A stretch of DNA of 45,655 nucleotides. Origin: an uncultured Bacteroidales bacterium. GTDB lineage: Bacteria > Bacteroidota > Bacteroidia > Bacteroidales > P3. The stretch lies in assembly GCA_944320415.1 (NCBI GenBank), contig CALUHJ010000024.1, positions 1 to 45,655 on the forward strand. Reading direction: 5' to 3'. Below the pieces are notes generated by a model. It made no database searches. It worked only from the letters and a program-made list of their open reading frames with translations, and was not told the origin of the DNA. Position 1 is the first letter of the stretch. Each line of letters opens with the position of its first letter. Made by a program: the position numbers and the translations under genes. Positions 1 to 8,939 of the stretch are shown here, piece by piece.

Positions 1-449
1 AATATCCAGGAATCCTTTACGCCATACTTTTCCTTGACTTCAGCTGTGGTGTAGAAATCTGATATTGGAGTTTTCTCTTTGGGCTTATTCTCATTATTGG
101 AAGCAATAATGTAGTCGAACATCTTATCAATATCCGAACGCCGTACAAGAGTTTTCCCATCAAATCTGACCGCTTTGATTTTCGCGTTTTTGATATACCG
201 ATAAATTGAGGTACGGCCTACACCTAAAAATGCGGCAACTTCAGTAGGGGTTAAGAACTCTTTTTCAGAATTAGGTTTTAATTCTGCATCATGTTTCAAG
301 TGGAATTCTTGAATTCGTTTTTTTCTAACTCGATCTTTGTATGCGAGGTTTGCGCACCTGTGTGAACAGTATGCGGTAGTGATCTTGTGGGCGGTAAAAA
401 TAGTGCCACACCACTCGCATTTCTTTTGAATTTCAATGTTACTAGCCAT
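1..449 (-). CDS. helix-turn-helix (excisionase-family) protein of a mobile element, 3' part outside window
   Basis: Translating the minus strand from the ATG at 449 gives an open frame to the window edge (about 149 residues, incomplete). Residues 11-32 hold a small Cys-rich finger (CEWC, then CSHRC). Residues 65-110 form an excisionase/MerR-like helix-turn-helix (LTPTEVAAFLGVGRTSIYRY, then VRRSDIDKMF). A second such motif begins at about residue 132 (YTTAEVKEKYGV). Bacteroidota genes of this architecture commonly sit beside tyrosine integrases of integrative elements (recalled, not searched). The frame stays open upstream of the chosen ATG, with another ATG about 20 bases before it, so the start is uncertain; this ATG is preceded by an A-rich leader. 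It is transcribed away from mnmE into DNA not shown. The role, DNA binding for element excision or regulation, is inferred. Confidence 0.8.
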   Translation of the reverse strand, partial: MASNIEIQKKCEWCGTIFTAHKITTAYCSHRCANLAYKDRVRKKRIQEFHLKHDAELKPNSEKEFLTPTEVAAFLGVGRTSIYRYIKNAKIKAVRFDGKTLVRRSDIDKMFDYIIASNNENKPKEKTPISDFYTTAEVKEKYGVKDSWI

Positions 450-486
450 TTTAATTATCTTTTTAGTTCGCCAAATCTGTTTCATT

Positions 487-618
487 GCGTACCACAGCGT
501 TCCAAGGCGTTCCAGGTTGTCCACCATCTGGCAGACAGTAAACCCGACTTTGGGCTTGTGAGGTACACAGGAGGTACAAAAAATGGCGTAAAAAGGCTTA
601 GCAACGATTATCAACGAT
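487..618. repeat. helically phased short direct repeats beside the mnmE attachment site
   Basis: Three sets of short direct repeats recur at about one helical turn. Four related 10-base units start at 487, 497, 507 and 517 (GCGTACCACA, GCGTTCCAAG, GCGTTCCAGG, TTGTCCACCA). AGGTACA occurs at 561 and 572. CAACGAT occurs at 602 and 612. Such phased repeats are typical of arm-type sites bound by tyrosine recombinases or excision factors near att cores. They lie between a mobile-element gene and the mnmE 3' end. Function is inferred from position only. Confidence 0.45.
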
Positions 619-629
619 ACTTGAGCAAC

Positions 630-654
630 AAAAAAGGCGCCCGTAAAGAGCGCC
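630..654 (-). terminator. Rho-independent terminator, minus strand
   Basis: On the minus strand GGCGC and GCGCC pair across a 9-base loop (636-654) and are followed by six T (630-635). It lies 46 bases beyond the mnmE stop and would end the dusB-uvrB-mnmE transcript. If the mnmE end is an attachment site, this terminator is carried by the inserted element. Confidence 0.7.
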
Positions 655-699
655 ATATTAATCGATTATAATCAATTTAACTATTTAATAATCAGTAAA

Positions 700-717
700 T
701 TACTTACCGATGCAGAA
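700..717 (-). other. probable att core: last codons of mnmE (F-C-I-G-K-stop)
   Basis: The minus strand reads TTCTGCATCGGTAAGTAA, the codons for the conserved MnmE C-terminus FCIGK and stop. The 3' end of mnmE (trmE/thdF) is the documented integration site of SGI1 in Salmonella, whose 18-base core from memory is TTCTGTATTGGTAAGTAA, differing here at two third-codon positions. A mobile-element-type gene and phased repeats begin directly beyond it. The second att copy would lie outside the window, so this is inference. Confidence 0.55.
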
Positions 718-2115
718 CTTATCAAATATATTATTCAATATTTCTTCTGTTGTCACCTCACCCGTTATCTCTCCAAGATAATGCAATACTTCCCTTATAT
801 CCGAAGCAATAAGGTCCATGGACATTCCTTCATCAAAGCTTTCCTCCGCTACAAGCAATGCAGCCAGAGCCCTCCTCATTGCATCATAATGTCTGGCATT
901 GGTAACCATAATTTTGCCTCTGACATCATCCTGATCGCTTAACGTAACTATCCTGTTAACTACTTCATTGATACCCAATTTTTGTTTGGCCGATACTTGC
1001 ATGGCACCCATTGCATCCCATTTTTTCTTCTGTACGCGGGTACTTCTCACCATATCTATCTTATTGCCTACAATCAATATTTTCTTTCCCTCCAAAGGAA
1101 CCTGCGTATCAAGCAACACCAATTCAGACTGGACTTCCTCCGAAGAAGTCTGGGTCAAATCCACAACATAAATGACAATTCTTGCCCTTTCTACCGCTTT
1201 ATATGACCTTTTTATTCCCTCACTCTCCAACCTGTCAACTGCATGACGTATTCCTGCCGTATCTATAAACCTGTACTCCACCCCATTCAATTGGATAACT
1301 TCCTCAACAGTATCTCTGGTTGTACCAGATATAGAAGAAACTATTGAACGCTCCTCATTAAGAATTGCATTTAGAAGAGTAGACTTACCAGAATTAGGCT
1401 TACCTATAATTGCAATCGGAATACCGTTTTTGAAAGCATTGCCAGTAGCAAATGAATCTATAAGTCTGTTAAGCATCATCCTTATCGAAGACATTGCATG
1501 CTTCAGGTCACTTCTCTTTGCAAATTCAACATTCTCCTCCGAAAAATCCAACTCTAATTCCAATAGACTTAAAAGATTCACAAGTCTGTTCCTCAAGTCT
1601 GCCAAAACATTCCTATACCCTCCCCTCAATTGTTTTATGGCCAAATCATGTGCTATTGCCGTCCTTGCATGTATCAAGTCGGCCACAGCTTCAGCCTGCG
1701 AAAGATCCATCTTTCCATTCAAGAATGCACGTTGAGAAAACTCTCCGTTAGCAGCAACCCTTACACCTTTGTTTATCAAAGATATTATTATCTGCTGTTG
1801 AACATACACTGAACCATGGTGTGATATCTCAACGATATCCTCACCCGTATAAGAATTTGGTGCCAAAAACACAGAACAAATAACCTCGTCTATAATATTC
1901 TTATTGGAATCCAGCAACAAGCCATGTTTCATCGTACCAGCTTTTGCATTACGCAATATTCCGGTTTTAATGTCTTTGGTTACAAACATTTCATCCACTA
2001 TGGATATTGCATCTTTTCCCGACACCCTGACTATACCTATTGCCGATTCGCCATGAGGAGTAGCCGGAGCACAAATAGTATCCTTACTCTTGTCTCTAAC
2101 ATTTAATTCTTCCAT
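700..2115 (-). CDS. mnmE: tRNA uridine-5-carboxymethylaminomethyl(34) synthesis GTPase MnmE
   Basis: MnmE works with MnmG to install the cmnm5 modification at wobble U34 of certain tRNAs, in the cytoplasm. The 471-residue protein is normal length. It has the N-terminal tetrahydrofolate-binding domain (about 10-130), a helical domain split around an inserted Ras-like G domain (P-loop GKPNSGKS at 238-245, DTAG at 285-288, NKID at 351-354) and the invariant C-terminal CIGK with its catalytic Cys. It is last in a minus-strand operon dusB-uvrB-mnmE, 11 bases after uvrB. The 3' end abuts a putative mobile element, which leaves the C-terminal codons intact, as expected for an element that rebuilds its target gene. 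Confidence 0.97.
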   Translation of the reverse strand: MEELNVRDKSKDTICAPATPHGESAIGIVRVSGKDAISIVDEMFVTKDIKTGILRNAKAGTMKHGLLLDSNKNIIDEVICSVFLAPNSYTGEDIVEISHHGSVYVQQQIIISLINKGVRVAANGEFSQRAFLNGKMDLSQAEAVADLIHARTAIAHDLAIKQLRGGYRNVLADLRNRLVNLLSLLELELDFSEENVEFAKRSDLKHAMSSIRMMLNRLIDSFATGNAFKNGIPIAIIGKPNSGKSTLLNAILNEERSIVSSISGTTRDTVEEVIQLNGVEYRFIDTAGIRHAVDRLESEGIKRSYKAVERARIVIYVVDLTQTSSEEVQSELVLLDTQVPLEGKKILIVGNKIDMVRSTRVQKKKWDAMGAMQVSAKQKLGINEVVNRIVTLSDQDDVRGKIMVTNARHYDAMRRALAALLVAEESFDEGMSMDLIASDIREVLHYLGEITGEVTTEEILNNIFDKFCIGK

Positions 2116-2126
2116 TGTTCTAATCC

Positions 2127-4100
2127 TTATTTGTTATTTATCTTTCTTATTTCATCTCTATATTTAGCGGCCTCAACAAAATTCAATTCCTCCACAGCCT
2201 TTCGCATTAAAACCTCAAGCAAATTTACGTCTTTCGTATTCAATGCTTCTTGCCTGATTTTATTTTCCGCACCACTATTACCTGCAAATTCTTCATCTTT
2301 TAATCTTGGTATAGTCATTCCTGTAGACAAAGACCTTTTGACTTGTTTAGGACTTAAATTATGTCTTTCATTATACTCGATTTGTTTTTTTCGATTGCGG
2401 GCATTCTCATCCATAGCCCTTTGCATACTTGCCGTTATTACATCCGCATACAATATCGCTTTACTATGTGTATTACGGGCTGCTCTTCCTATGGTCTGAA
2501 TAAGAGCTTTGTCACTACGCAAAAAACCTTCTTTGTCCGCATCCAATATGGCGACAAGACTAACTTCCGGCAAATCAAGACCTTCTCTTAGCAGGTTAAC
2601 CCCTATCAGCACGTCAAATACTCCTACCCTCAATTCCTGCATTATCTCAATACGTTCCAATGTTTCTACATCAGAATGAATATACTTATTACGAACACCT
2701 AATCTTGTCAAATAACTGCTTAAAGACTCAGCCATTCTTTTCGTCAAGGTGGTAACCAACACTCTTTCTTGTTTATCTACGACCTTGCTTATTTCCTCAA
2801 GCAAATCATCTACCTGATTTTTGGCCGGATGTACCTCTATAACAGGATCCAACAAGGCAGTAGGCCTTATTATCTGTTCAACTATCACTCCGGAAGACTC
2901 CTGAATCTCAAAATCTGCAGGGGTTGCAGATATATATATTGTTTGATTCTGCAAACTTTGGAACTCGTCAAATTTCAACGGTCTGTTATCAAATGCGGCC
3001 GGTAATCTGAAACCATATTCAACTAACGAAGCCTTCCTCGAATGATCTCCTCCATACATAGCCCTTATCTGAGGAACGGTAACGTGACTCTCGTCTATCA
3101 CTAACAAATAGTCATCAGGGAAATAATCTATCAAACAAAATGGCCTCGAACCGGGTTTCCTCCCGTCAAAATATCTTGAATAATTCTCTATTCCACTGCA
3201 ATAGCCAAGCTCCTGCAACATTTCCAAATCGTTATTCACCCTCTCCTCCAGTCGTCTTGCTTCCAATTCGCGTCCCTCATCTCTAAAAAACTCACAACGT
3301 TCAAACATATCCAACTGTATCTGTTTCAATGCCTGAGGAAGAGTATTCTTGTTGGTCAAAAAATTACCTGCAGGATATATTATGGCATAATCTTGTTTAT
3401 CAATCCTTTTACCACTAACCGGTTCTATTGATTCTATCGATTCTATTTCATCGTCAAAAAATATAAGTCTGTAAGCATAATCCAGATAAGGCGGATAAAT
3501 ATCTATCACATCTCCCTTTATTCTGAACTTTGCAGGACCGAACTCTATCTCATTACGCGAATAAAGACTGTCCACCAAATCCAAAAGGAATTTGTTCCTT
3601 TCCAGCTTCTGCCCTACGTTCAAATAAATGGTTCCATTGGCAAAATCTTCAGGATTGCCTATACCGTAAATACATGAAACAGAACTTACAACTATTACAT
3701 CTCGCCGACCTGAAAGCAATGCAGAAGCAGAGGCCAATCTCAGTTTTTCCAGTTCTCCGTTTATGGATAAATCTTTTTCTATATAAGAATCCGTCGATGC
3801 TATATACGCTTCAGGTTGATAATAATCGTAATACGAGACGAAATATTCAACAGCATTATCCGGGAAAAAATTTTTAAACTCACTATATAATTGGGCCGCA
3901 AGCGTTTTGTTATGACTCATCACCAATGTAGGCTTATTTACCTGTTGTATCACATTTGCTATGGTAAAAGTCTTGCCCGACCCAGTAACTCCCTGCAAAA
4001 CCTGAGCCGGCACACCCTGCCTTATTCCCCTGACCAATTGTTCTATTGCCTGAGGCTGATCACCTGTAGGTGAGAAATCCGATTTCAATTTAAATTCCAT
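2127..4100 (-). CDS. uvrB: excinuclease ABC subunit UvrB
   Basis: This is the DNA-damage verification helicase of nucleotide excision repair, loaded by UvrA and serving as platform for UvrC. The 657 residues match the usual length. Walker A GVTGSGKT is at 37-44, followed by the Tyr-rich beta-hairpin region (YFVSYYDYYQPEAY, about 87-100), the DESH helicase box, and motifs V-VI including LREGLDLPEVSLV and QTIGRAARN. The C-terminal UVR domain (about 620-655, EVLMRKAVEELNFVEAAKYRDEI) is the UvrC contact. It sits between dusB (21 bases upstream) and mnmE (11 bases downstream) on the same strand, so co-transcription is very likely. No uvrA or uvrC is present in the window. Confidence 0.98.
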   Translation of the reverse strand: MEFKLKSDFSPTGDQPQAIEQLVRGIRQGVPAQVLQGVTGSGKTFTIANVIQQVNKPTLVMSHNKTLAAQLYSEFKNFFPDNAVEYFVSYYDYYQPEAYIASTDSYIEKDLSINGELEKLRLASASALLSGRRDVIVVSSVSCIYGIGNPEDFANGTIYLNVGQKLERNKFLLDLVDSLYSRNEIEFGPAKFRIKGDVIDIYPPYLDYAYRLIFFDDEIESIESIEPVSGKRIDKQDYAIIYPAGNFLTNKNTLPQALKQIQLDMFERCEFFRDEGRELEARRLEERVNNDLEMLQELGYCSGIENYSRYFDGRKPGSRPFCLIDYFPDDYLLVIDESHVTVPQIRAMYGGDHSRKASLVEYGFRLPAAFDNRPLKFDEFQSLQNQTIYISATPADFEIQESSGVIVEQIIRPTALLDPVIEVHPAKNQVDDLLEEISKVVDKQERVLVTTLTKRMAESLSSYLTRLGVRNKYIHSDVETLERIEIMQELRVGVFDVLIGVNLLREGLDLPEVSLVAILDADKEGFLRSDKALIQTIGRAARNTHSKAILYADVITASMQRAMDENARNRKKQIEYNERHNLSPKQVKRSLSTGMTIPRLKDEEFAGNSGAENKIRQEALNTKDVNLLEVLMRKAVEELNFVEAAKYRDEIRKINNK

Positions 4101-4121
4101 AATCCAAACAAAATATCAGCC

Positions 4122-5087
4122 CTAAAAATAATGTTCCTCTATATCCGACAATATTTCCTCCACTTGCTCATAACTGTCTGCAGTAACCAATCTGATACGA
4201 TACGGCTTGAAATTACTCAATCCACAAAAATACCCTCCGTAAAACTTACGCATTTCAAGTAAAGCATATCGGTCTCCTCTATAAGATTTAAGTCCAGCAA
4301 TGTGTTCTCTGCATACATCTACCCTTTCCTGTATTGTTGCATCCGTCTTTTCTTTACCTGCAAGCAACTGTTTGCATTGCCTGAAGATAAATGGATTACC
4401 CATCGCAGCACGACCTATAAGTATCCCATCCACATTATAACGTTTCTTATACTCCACCAGTTTTTCCGCAGAATCAATATCTCCGTTCCCAAACACCATT
4501 ATCTTCATCCTTGGATTGTTCTTAACTTCATTTATCAAAGTCCAATCCGCATTTCCCTTATACATCTGACTGCGTGTACGGCCATGTATGCTTATGGCCT
4601 CTATTCCCACATCCTGCAACCTCTCGGCAACGTCAACAATAGGTTTGTCCTCATCACTATATCCCAAACGGGTCTTGACAGTCACCGGTAAAGAAACTGC
4701 ATCAACAACCGATTTTGTCAATGCCACCATTTTGGGTATATCATTCAATATACCGCTACCACATCCCTTGCCTGCAATCTTACGCACAGGACAACCCCAA
4801 TTGATGTCTATGAAATCACAACCGGTCCCGGCAGCATACTCTGCTGCCTCTCTGAGAGAACTTTCGGTATTGCCAAATATTTGTATGCCTATGGGATGTT
4901 CTTCCTCTCCAAAACACATCTTACGACAGGAGGAGTCTATTTTGCGAACCAATGCATCTGAAGATATAAACTCGCTAATCAGCACATCAACTCCATACCT
5001 CTTGCAAATCTTCCTGAATGGCGGATTGGTCACCGACTCCATGGGCGCAAGTATAACGGAAAAGCTTGGTAAAATATCCCTCAACAC
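4122..5087 (-). CDS. dusB: tRNA-dihydrouridine synthase (DusB-like)
   Basis: This FMN-dependent enzyme reduces uridine to dihydrouridine in the tRNA D-loop. Family signatures are APMESVTNPPFR near the N-terminus, the IDINWGCPVRKIAGKGCGSG segment with the catalytic Cys of the NxGCP motif, KTRLGY, ISIHGRTRSQMYKG and IGRAAMGNPFIF in the FMN-binding TIM barrel, then a helical C-terminal tRNA-binding part. Length 321 is normal. The first codon at 5087 is GTG followed by TTG, and either could start translation; no ATG lies before the conserved barrel start. A strong promoter lies 28 bases upstream, making this the first gene of dusB-uvrB-mnmE. The exact Dus subfamily is a best guess. Confidence 0.9.
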   Translation of the reverse strand: MLRDILPSFSVILAPMESVTNPPFRKICKRYGVDVLISEFISSDALVRKIDSSCRKMCFGEEEHPIGIQIFGNTESSLREAAEYAAGTGCDFIDINWGCPVRKIAGKGCGSGILNDIPKMVALTKSVVDAVSLPVTVKTRLGYSDEDKPIVDVAERLQDVGIEAISIHGRTRSQMYKGNADWTLINEVKNNPRMKIMVFGNGDIDSAEKLVEYKKRYNVDGILIGRAAMGNPFIFRQCKQLLAGKEKTDATIQERVDVCREHIAGLKSYRGDRYALLEMRKFYGGYFCGLSNFKPYRIRLVTADSYEQVEEILSDIEEHYF

Positions 5088-5114
5088 GACAAAAAAAAGT
5101 ATATCTTATTCGTG

Positions 5115-5145
5115 CAAAAGTAGAACATTTAAACCTTTCCACAAA
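5115..5145 (-). promoter_or_regulatory. Bacteroidota-type promoter for dusB-uvrB-mnmE
   Basis: Minus strand: the -33 TTTG (5142-5145) and the -7 box TACTTTTG (5115-5122, matching TAnnTTTG) are separated by 19 bases. The predicted transcript starts about 20 bases before the dusB start codon. Confidence 0.75.
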
Positions 5146-5205
5146 ACGAAAAGCAAGAGAATTAAAGGAAATAGATTTTATTTAAGCAAATATAACATTT
5201 GAAAT

Positions 5206-5949
5206 TTACATCCTTTGTCTTACTACCTCATACAATGCTATCCCTGCAGCAACAGACACATTCAAACTCTCAATGTTTCCCTTCATAGGTATATATGCAA
5301 GCTCGTCCGCCATCTTTAACAGTTGAGGATTTATGCCTTTGTCTTCACTGCCCATTATCAACATAATAGGTTGTACTGCATCCATTTTTGTATATGGCGT
5401 TTTGGCTTTCTCTGTCACTGCATACACCTTTAACCCAAATGTCTGTACCAAACGAACCGTTGTCTTTGCATTATCGACCCTGCATACCGGCAAGCGGAGC
5501 AATGCTCCGGCCGAAGTCTTTATGGCATCCTGATTTACCGGAGCTGTAGATTGTTGTGGCAAAATCAAAGCATTAACACCTGCACATTCAGCACTACGGG
5601 CAATGGCTCCCAAATTTCTCACATCCGTAACACCGTCCAACATCAACAAAAAAGGTTTCTCTCTCTTTTCGACCACCTCATCCAAGACTTGTTCCAATTC
5701 ATGATACTCTATAAGTGGCAACTGTGCCACAACACCCTGATGATTTTGCCGATGTGTCAAACGGTCCAACTTTTCAACGGGAACATATTGCCGATTTATC
5801 TTAATGGCAGAACGGGCTATTTCTTCCTTTAATTCATTAAACAATTTACCCTGGAGATTAGCCTGAAGGAAAATTCTGTCAATTTGTTTTCCTGCCCTTA
5901 AAGCCTCTATAACTGGTCTCAATCCGTATATTATCTGATTGTCTTGCAT
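5206..5949 (-). CDS. rlmB: TrmH/SpoU-family 23S rRNA (guanosine-2'-O)-methyltransferase RlmB-like
   Basis: This is an AdoMet-dependent ribose methyltransferase of the SPOUT superfamily; RlmB methylates a conserved guanosine of 23S rRNA. The N-terminal substrate-binding domain (about 5-80) opens with YGLRPVIEAL. The SPOUT knot follows with its three motifs: NLGAIARSAECAGVNALILP (about 112-131), IMGSEDKGI (about 199-207) and IPMKGNIESLNVSVAAGIAL (about 219-238). Length 247 is normal. It is the last gene of the operon MGL-like/patatin/lolD/rlmB, 4 bases after lolD in the + coordinate sense. About 90 bases follow before the next promoter, with no clear terminator. Assignment to RlmB rather than another TrmH paralogue is by similarity. 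Confidence 0.9.
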   Translation of the reverse strand: MQDNQIIYGLRPVIEALRAGKQIDRIFLQANLQGKLFNELKEEIARSAIKINRQYVPVEKLDRLTHRQNHQGVVAQLPLIEYHELEQVLDEVVEKREKPFLLMLDGVTDVRNLGAIARSAECAGVNALILPQQSTAPVNQDAIKTSAGALLRLPVCRVDNAKTTVRLVQTFGLKVYAVTEKAKTPYTKMDAVQPIMLIMGSEDKGINPQLLKMADELAYIPMKGNIESLNVSVAAGIALYEVVRQRM

Positions 5950-5952
5950 ATA

Positions 5953-6606
5953 CTAACCGATTATTTTTCCATCCTGCATAAACAAGCTTCTGTCCGACAT
6001 CTTGGCAAATTCCTGATTATGCGTCACTATTAAAAATGTCTGTTTATAAACATCGCGTAAGAAAAAAAACAACTCATGCAACTGTCTTGCACTATTGGAA
6101 TCCAAATTACCGGAAGGTTCATCGGCCAAAACAATGGAAGGTCTGTTTATCAAAGCCCGTGCAACCGCAACCCTTTGCTGTTCACCTCCGGACAATTCAC
6201 CTGGTTTATGCCCTGCCCTATCCAGAATCTGCAATTTTTCAAGCAATTCCTCGGCTTTCTCCTTTGCAATGTTTTTTTTCTCACCTGCAATCAAAGCAGG
6301 CAACATTACATTTTCCAATGCAGTAAACTCCGCAAGCAGATAATGAAACTGATAAACAAAACCTATCTCCCTGTTCCTGAATGCAGACAACTGTTTATCG
6401 TTCAATCCGCAAACATCCTGACCATTTATCATCACCTTACCGGAATCTGCCTTGTCCAATGTGCCCAATATCTGCAAAAGTGTGGTCTTGCCTGCTCCGG
6501 ATGCACCAACAAGAGTGACAATTTCCATAGAAGATATACTAAGACTCACATCATTCAAAACATGCAGTTCTCCGTAAAATTTATTCAAATTCTCAACCGT
6601 TATCAT
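5953..6606 (-). CDS. lolD: ABC transporter ATPase LolD (lipoprotein release)
   Basis: This is the ATPase of the LolCDE complex that extracts lipoproteins from the inner membrane and hands them to LolA. In a 217-residue protein the Walker A GASGAGKT is at 34-41, the signature LSGGEQQR at 137-144, the Walker B IVLADEPSG ends near 164 and the switch His is in LIVTHN. The ATG at 6606 overlaps the patatin stop by one base (TGATG), implying translational coupling; an in-frame GTG at 6609 is the alternative. No LolC/E permease is encoded nearby, which is usual in Bacteroidota where lolD is often unlinked. A MacB/FtsE-type ATPase remains possible. Confidence 0.85.
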   Translation of the reverse strand: MITVENLNKFYGELHVLNDVSLSISSMEIVTLVGASGAGKTTLLQILGTLDKADSGKVMINGQDVCGLNDKQLSAFRNREIGFVYQFHYLLAEFTALENVMLPALIAGEKKNIAKEKAEELLEKLQILDRAGHKPGELSGGEQQRVAVARALINRPSIVLADEPSGNLDSNSARQLHELFFFLRDVYKQTFLIVTHNQEFAKMSDRSLFMQDGKIIG

Positions 6607-8933
6607 CACTTGTCAACACTTCTTTTATTGAAAATAACATAACCGAAATTCAAAGAAACCGACCACGGATTATTAGACTCGTTGTCCCTTTGATGATAAG
6701 AAACAGTAAAACTCAAAGGACCTAACGGTGTTTTCAAGACCAGAACCGTATTGGCTATAAAATATAACTTCTTGAATGCATCTTCATAATAAGGCAAATT
6801 ATCCGAATAAGCCACTATCCTGCGAATAGGAAGATAAAGATACGTACCGATTCTGGCTGAAAGATTTATACCAAGACTGTTCTCAACAAAAAATATGTTT
6901 TCCATACCTAATCCCAGATACTGACTTGACCTATACTCAGGCATATAATTGGTCATGGTTTCCAACGTAGGCTGATACACTCCCGCATTCAAAAGACTCG
7001 CCTTATAGGTTGAAAACAAATCCTGAAAAGAATAAAACGCATCGGCTCTGATTCCCAATGTGTAGTACTTTGCTATCGGAATATGGGTTCTGTTTACGGC
7101 ATGAAACTGAAGCCACTGATGCTTTATGTCTGTCAAATATGAACGTTTCAATTTACTGCCAGGATAAAATTTTTCAACTCCTCCTACGTATTGAATGCAC
7201 AGTTTCTGATAATTACCCTTGGTTGGATATTGTACATCATCCATACTGTTATACTCCCTGGTTAAGGAAACCGAATAATTGTCAAACCTCGTCAAATCAC
7301 TAGTATCAGATGATACTATATAATCATTGTCAAAATAATTGTAATTCAGTTCCCCTATACCTAAAGAAAGATACAACCTGTCTTTTATGTCAAAAGCCGT
7401 ACCTACCTTCAATTGCAGGTTGTTGTCACCCTGTTCAAGATAGTTTACCCTCGAATATTCAAAAAAACCTGAATGCAGACGAAAATAATTCCATTGATTG
7501 CCCGTCGCACCCAATTCCATATAAAGAGGAAACGAAGTTGAAAAGTCTACACGTGTTCCGAGATAAAGAGACTTGTAGTAACGGCCTATATAAGTGTTTG
7601 CCATAAACAACCATGCATTTCTATCCAGAAAATTATAGTCCACACCAAAGTACAAGAAACTCGTGGGGTTGGTTGAAAGATGCCCTCCTACCCCGAAATT
7701 AAGATAGCTTTTCGTCCTTACATCAAGATTCATCACATAGGCATCAAAAAAATCATTATAGTACAAACTCGGCAATATATCTTTGATGTTAGGGTCCGTA
7801 TAAAGCGATATGTAGTTTTTTTTCATTGATTCGGTTGTATAGTCATTCTGAGTCAATCCATGCTTCATACTGTTGGATATGTAATATTTTTGATTGCCGG
7901 TGACCCCCTGTATGCTCAACATCTTCACCTTAGAAGAAGGCTTTTTTGCATTGAAAGCATTCCTTTTCTTCTGCAATTCTTCACTGCTTACACTGTCAAC
8001 CAGAAACTCCCTTATTTCATCTATCTTTGAACGGGCGGCTTCATAACCAAGCCTGTCACATTCCTTCATCTTGTTGAACTCCATGACGCCTATCCCCGTC
8101 AAATCAGGTTCTATCAAAACGCCGTTGTCACAATAAACATCATAGTCCGAATCCGTAGTAAGCATATTCTCCAGATAGGAACGCATATTACCTTCCTTGG
8201 GAGGAGGAAAATTACCGGCAACCTTGACACCTATTATCATGTCCGGATGATATATGTCAAGCATGTGTTTCGACGGGAAATTATTGTACATTCCTCCGTC
8301 AAACATTATCTTGCCATCCAGTTTTATCGGTGAAAACACAAAAGGAAAAGTCATGGACGCCCTTATCGCCAAACCCAGTTCTCCACTTCTTCTTACGCTC
8401 TCCCTGTTGTTTTCTATATCCGAACTGATACAAAAAAAAGGTATCATCAAACTGTCGAAATCCCCCTTGCTCGCATAAGTAGCCCCTGAGAAAATCTCCA
8501 TAAACGCATAATCCATCTGTATAGGGTCTATTATGCTCGTAGGTATCTGAAAAGCAAACTTGTCATTCACATCAAAAGAAAGAGAGAATGCCCTTGAAGA
8601 AGGCTCCCTTTTCTTGTAATAATACACATACTTGTCTTCCACCTTGCCTGTTAGCCACAACTGGAACTCCTCCGAATAGAATATCTCTTCCATCTGTTCC
8701 ACACTGTAACCGGCCGCATACAATCCTCCGACAATTGCACCCATGGACGTACCGCATATATAATCCACCGGTATCTGTGCTTCCTCCAGTGCGCGCAAAA
8801 CACCGAGATGTGCCAGACCTCTCGCGCCCCCTCCACTCAAAACAAGCCCTACACTTTGACGTCTCTGCTGCGAAAAACCCGCAAAGGTGCAACACAAAAA
8901 CATCACAAGCAAGAAAACGCCTCTTCTTGTCAT
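6606..8933 (-). CDS. patatin-like phospholipase fused to an outer-membrane beta-barrel
   Basis: The 775-residue protein starts with a signal peptide (MTRRGVFLLVMFLCCTFAGFSQ). A patatin domain (about 27-320) follows with the oxyanion loop GGGARG (34-39), nucleophile elbow GTSMG (Ser63) and DGG catalytic Asp212. The middle region resembles a POTRA-like segment (about 330-390). The rest is a beta-barrel of the BamA/surface-antigen type, with alternating aromatic strands ending in a Phe/Tyr-rich strand (SLNFGYVIF). The architecture matches PlpD-like type Vd autotransporters and their Bacteroidota relatives: a lipase head attached to its own outer-membrane barrel. It is coupled to lolD and follows the MGL-like gene by 6 bases. 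The lipid substrate is unknown. Confidence 0.9.
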   Translation of the reverse strand: MTRRGVFLLVMFLCCTFAGFSQQRRQSVGLVLSGGGARGLAHLGVLRALEEAQIPVDYICGTSMGAIVGGLYAAGYSVEQMEEIFYSEEFQLWLTGKVEDKYVYYYKKREPSSRAFSLSFDVNDKFAFQIPTSIIDPIQMDYAFMEIFSGATYASKGDFDSLMIPFFCISSDIENNRESVRRSGELGLAIRASMTFPFVFSPIKLDGKIMFDGGMYNNFPSKHMLDIYHPDMIIGVKVAGNFPPPKEGNMRSYLENMLTTDSDYDVYCDNGVLIEPDLTGIGVMEFNKMKECDRLGYEAARSKIDEIREFLVDSVSSEELQKKRNAFNAKKPSSKVKMLSIQGVTGNQKYYISNSMKHGLTQNDYTTESMKKNYISLYTDPNIKDILPSLYYNDFFDAYVMNLDVRTKSYLNFGVGGHLSTNPTSFLYFGVDYNFLDRNAWLFMANTYIGRYYKSLYLGTRVDFSTSFPLYMELGATGNQWNYFRLHSGFFEYSRVNYLEQGDNNLQLKVGTAFDIKDRLYLSLGIGELNYNYFDNDYIVSSDTSDLTRFDNYSVSLTREYNSMDDVQYPTKGNYQKLCIQYVGGVEKFYPGSKLKRSYLTDIKHQWLQFHAVNRTHIPIAKYYTLGIRADAFYSFQDLFSTYKASLLNAGVYQPTLETMTNYMPEYRSSQYLGLGMENIFFVENSLGINLSARIGTYLYLPIRRIVAYSDNLPYYEDAFKKLYFIANTVLVLKTPLGPLSFTVSYHQRDNESNNPWSVSLNFGYVIFNKRSVDK

Positions 8934-8939
8934 CTACCT

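Noticed and set aside
387..671. 94-residue plus-strand frame over the mnmE/mobile-element junction
   Set aside because: It overlaps the helix-turn-helix gene on the other strand, the phased repeats and the terminator hairpin, and has no recognisable domain.
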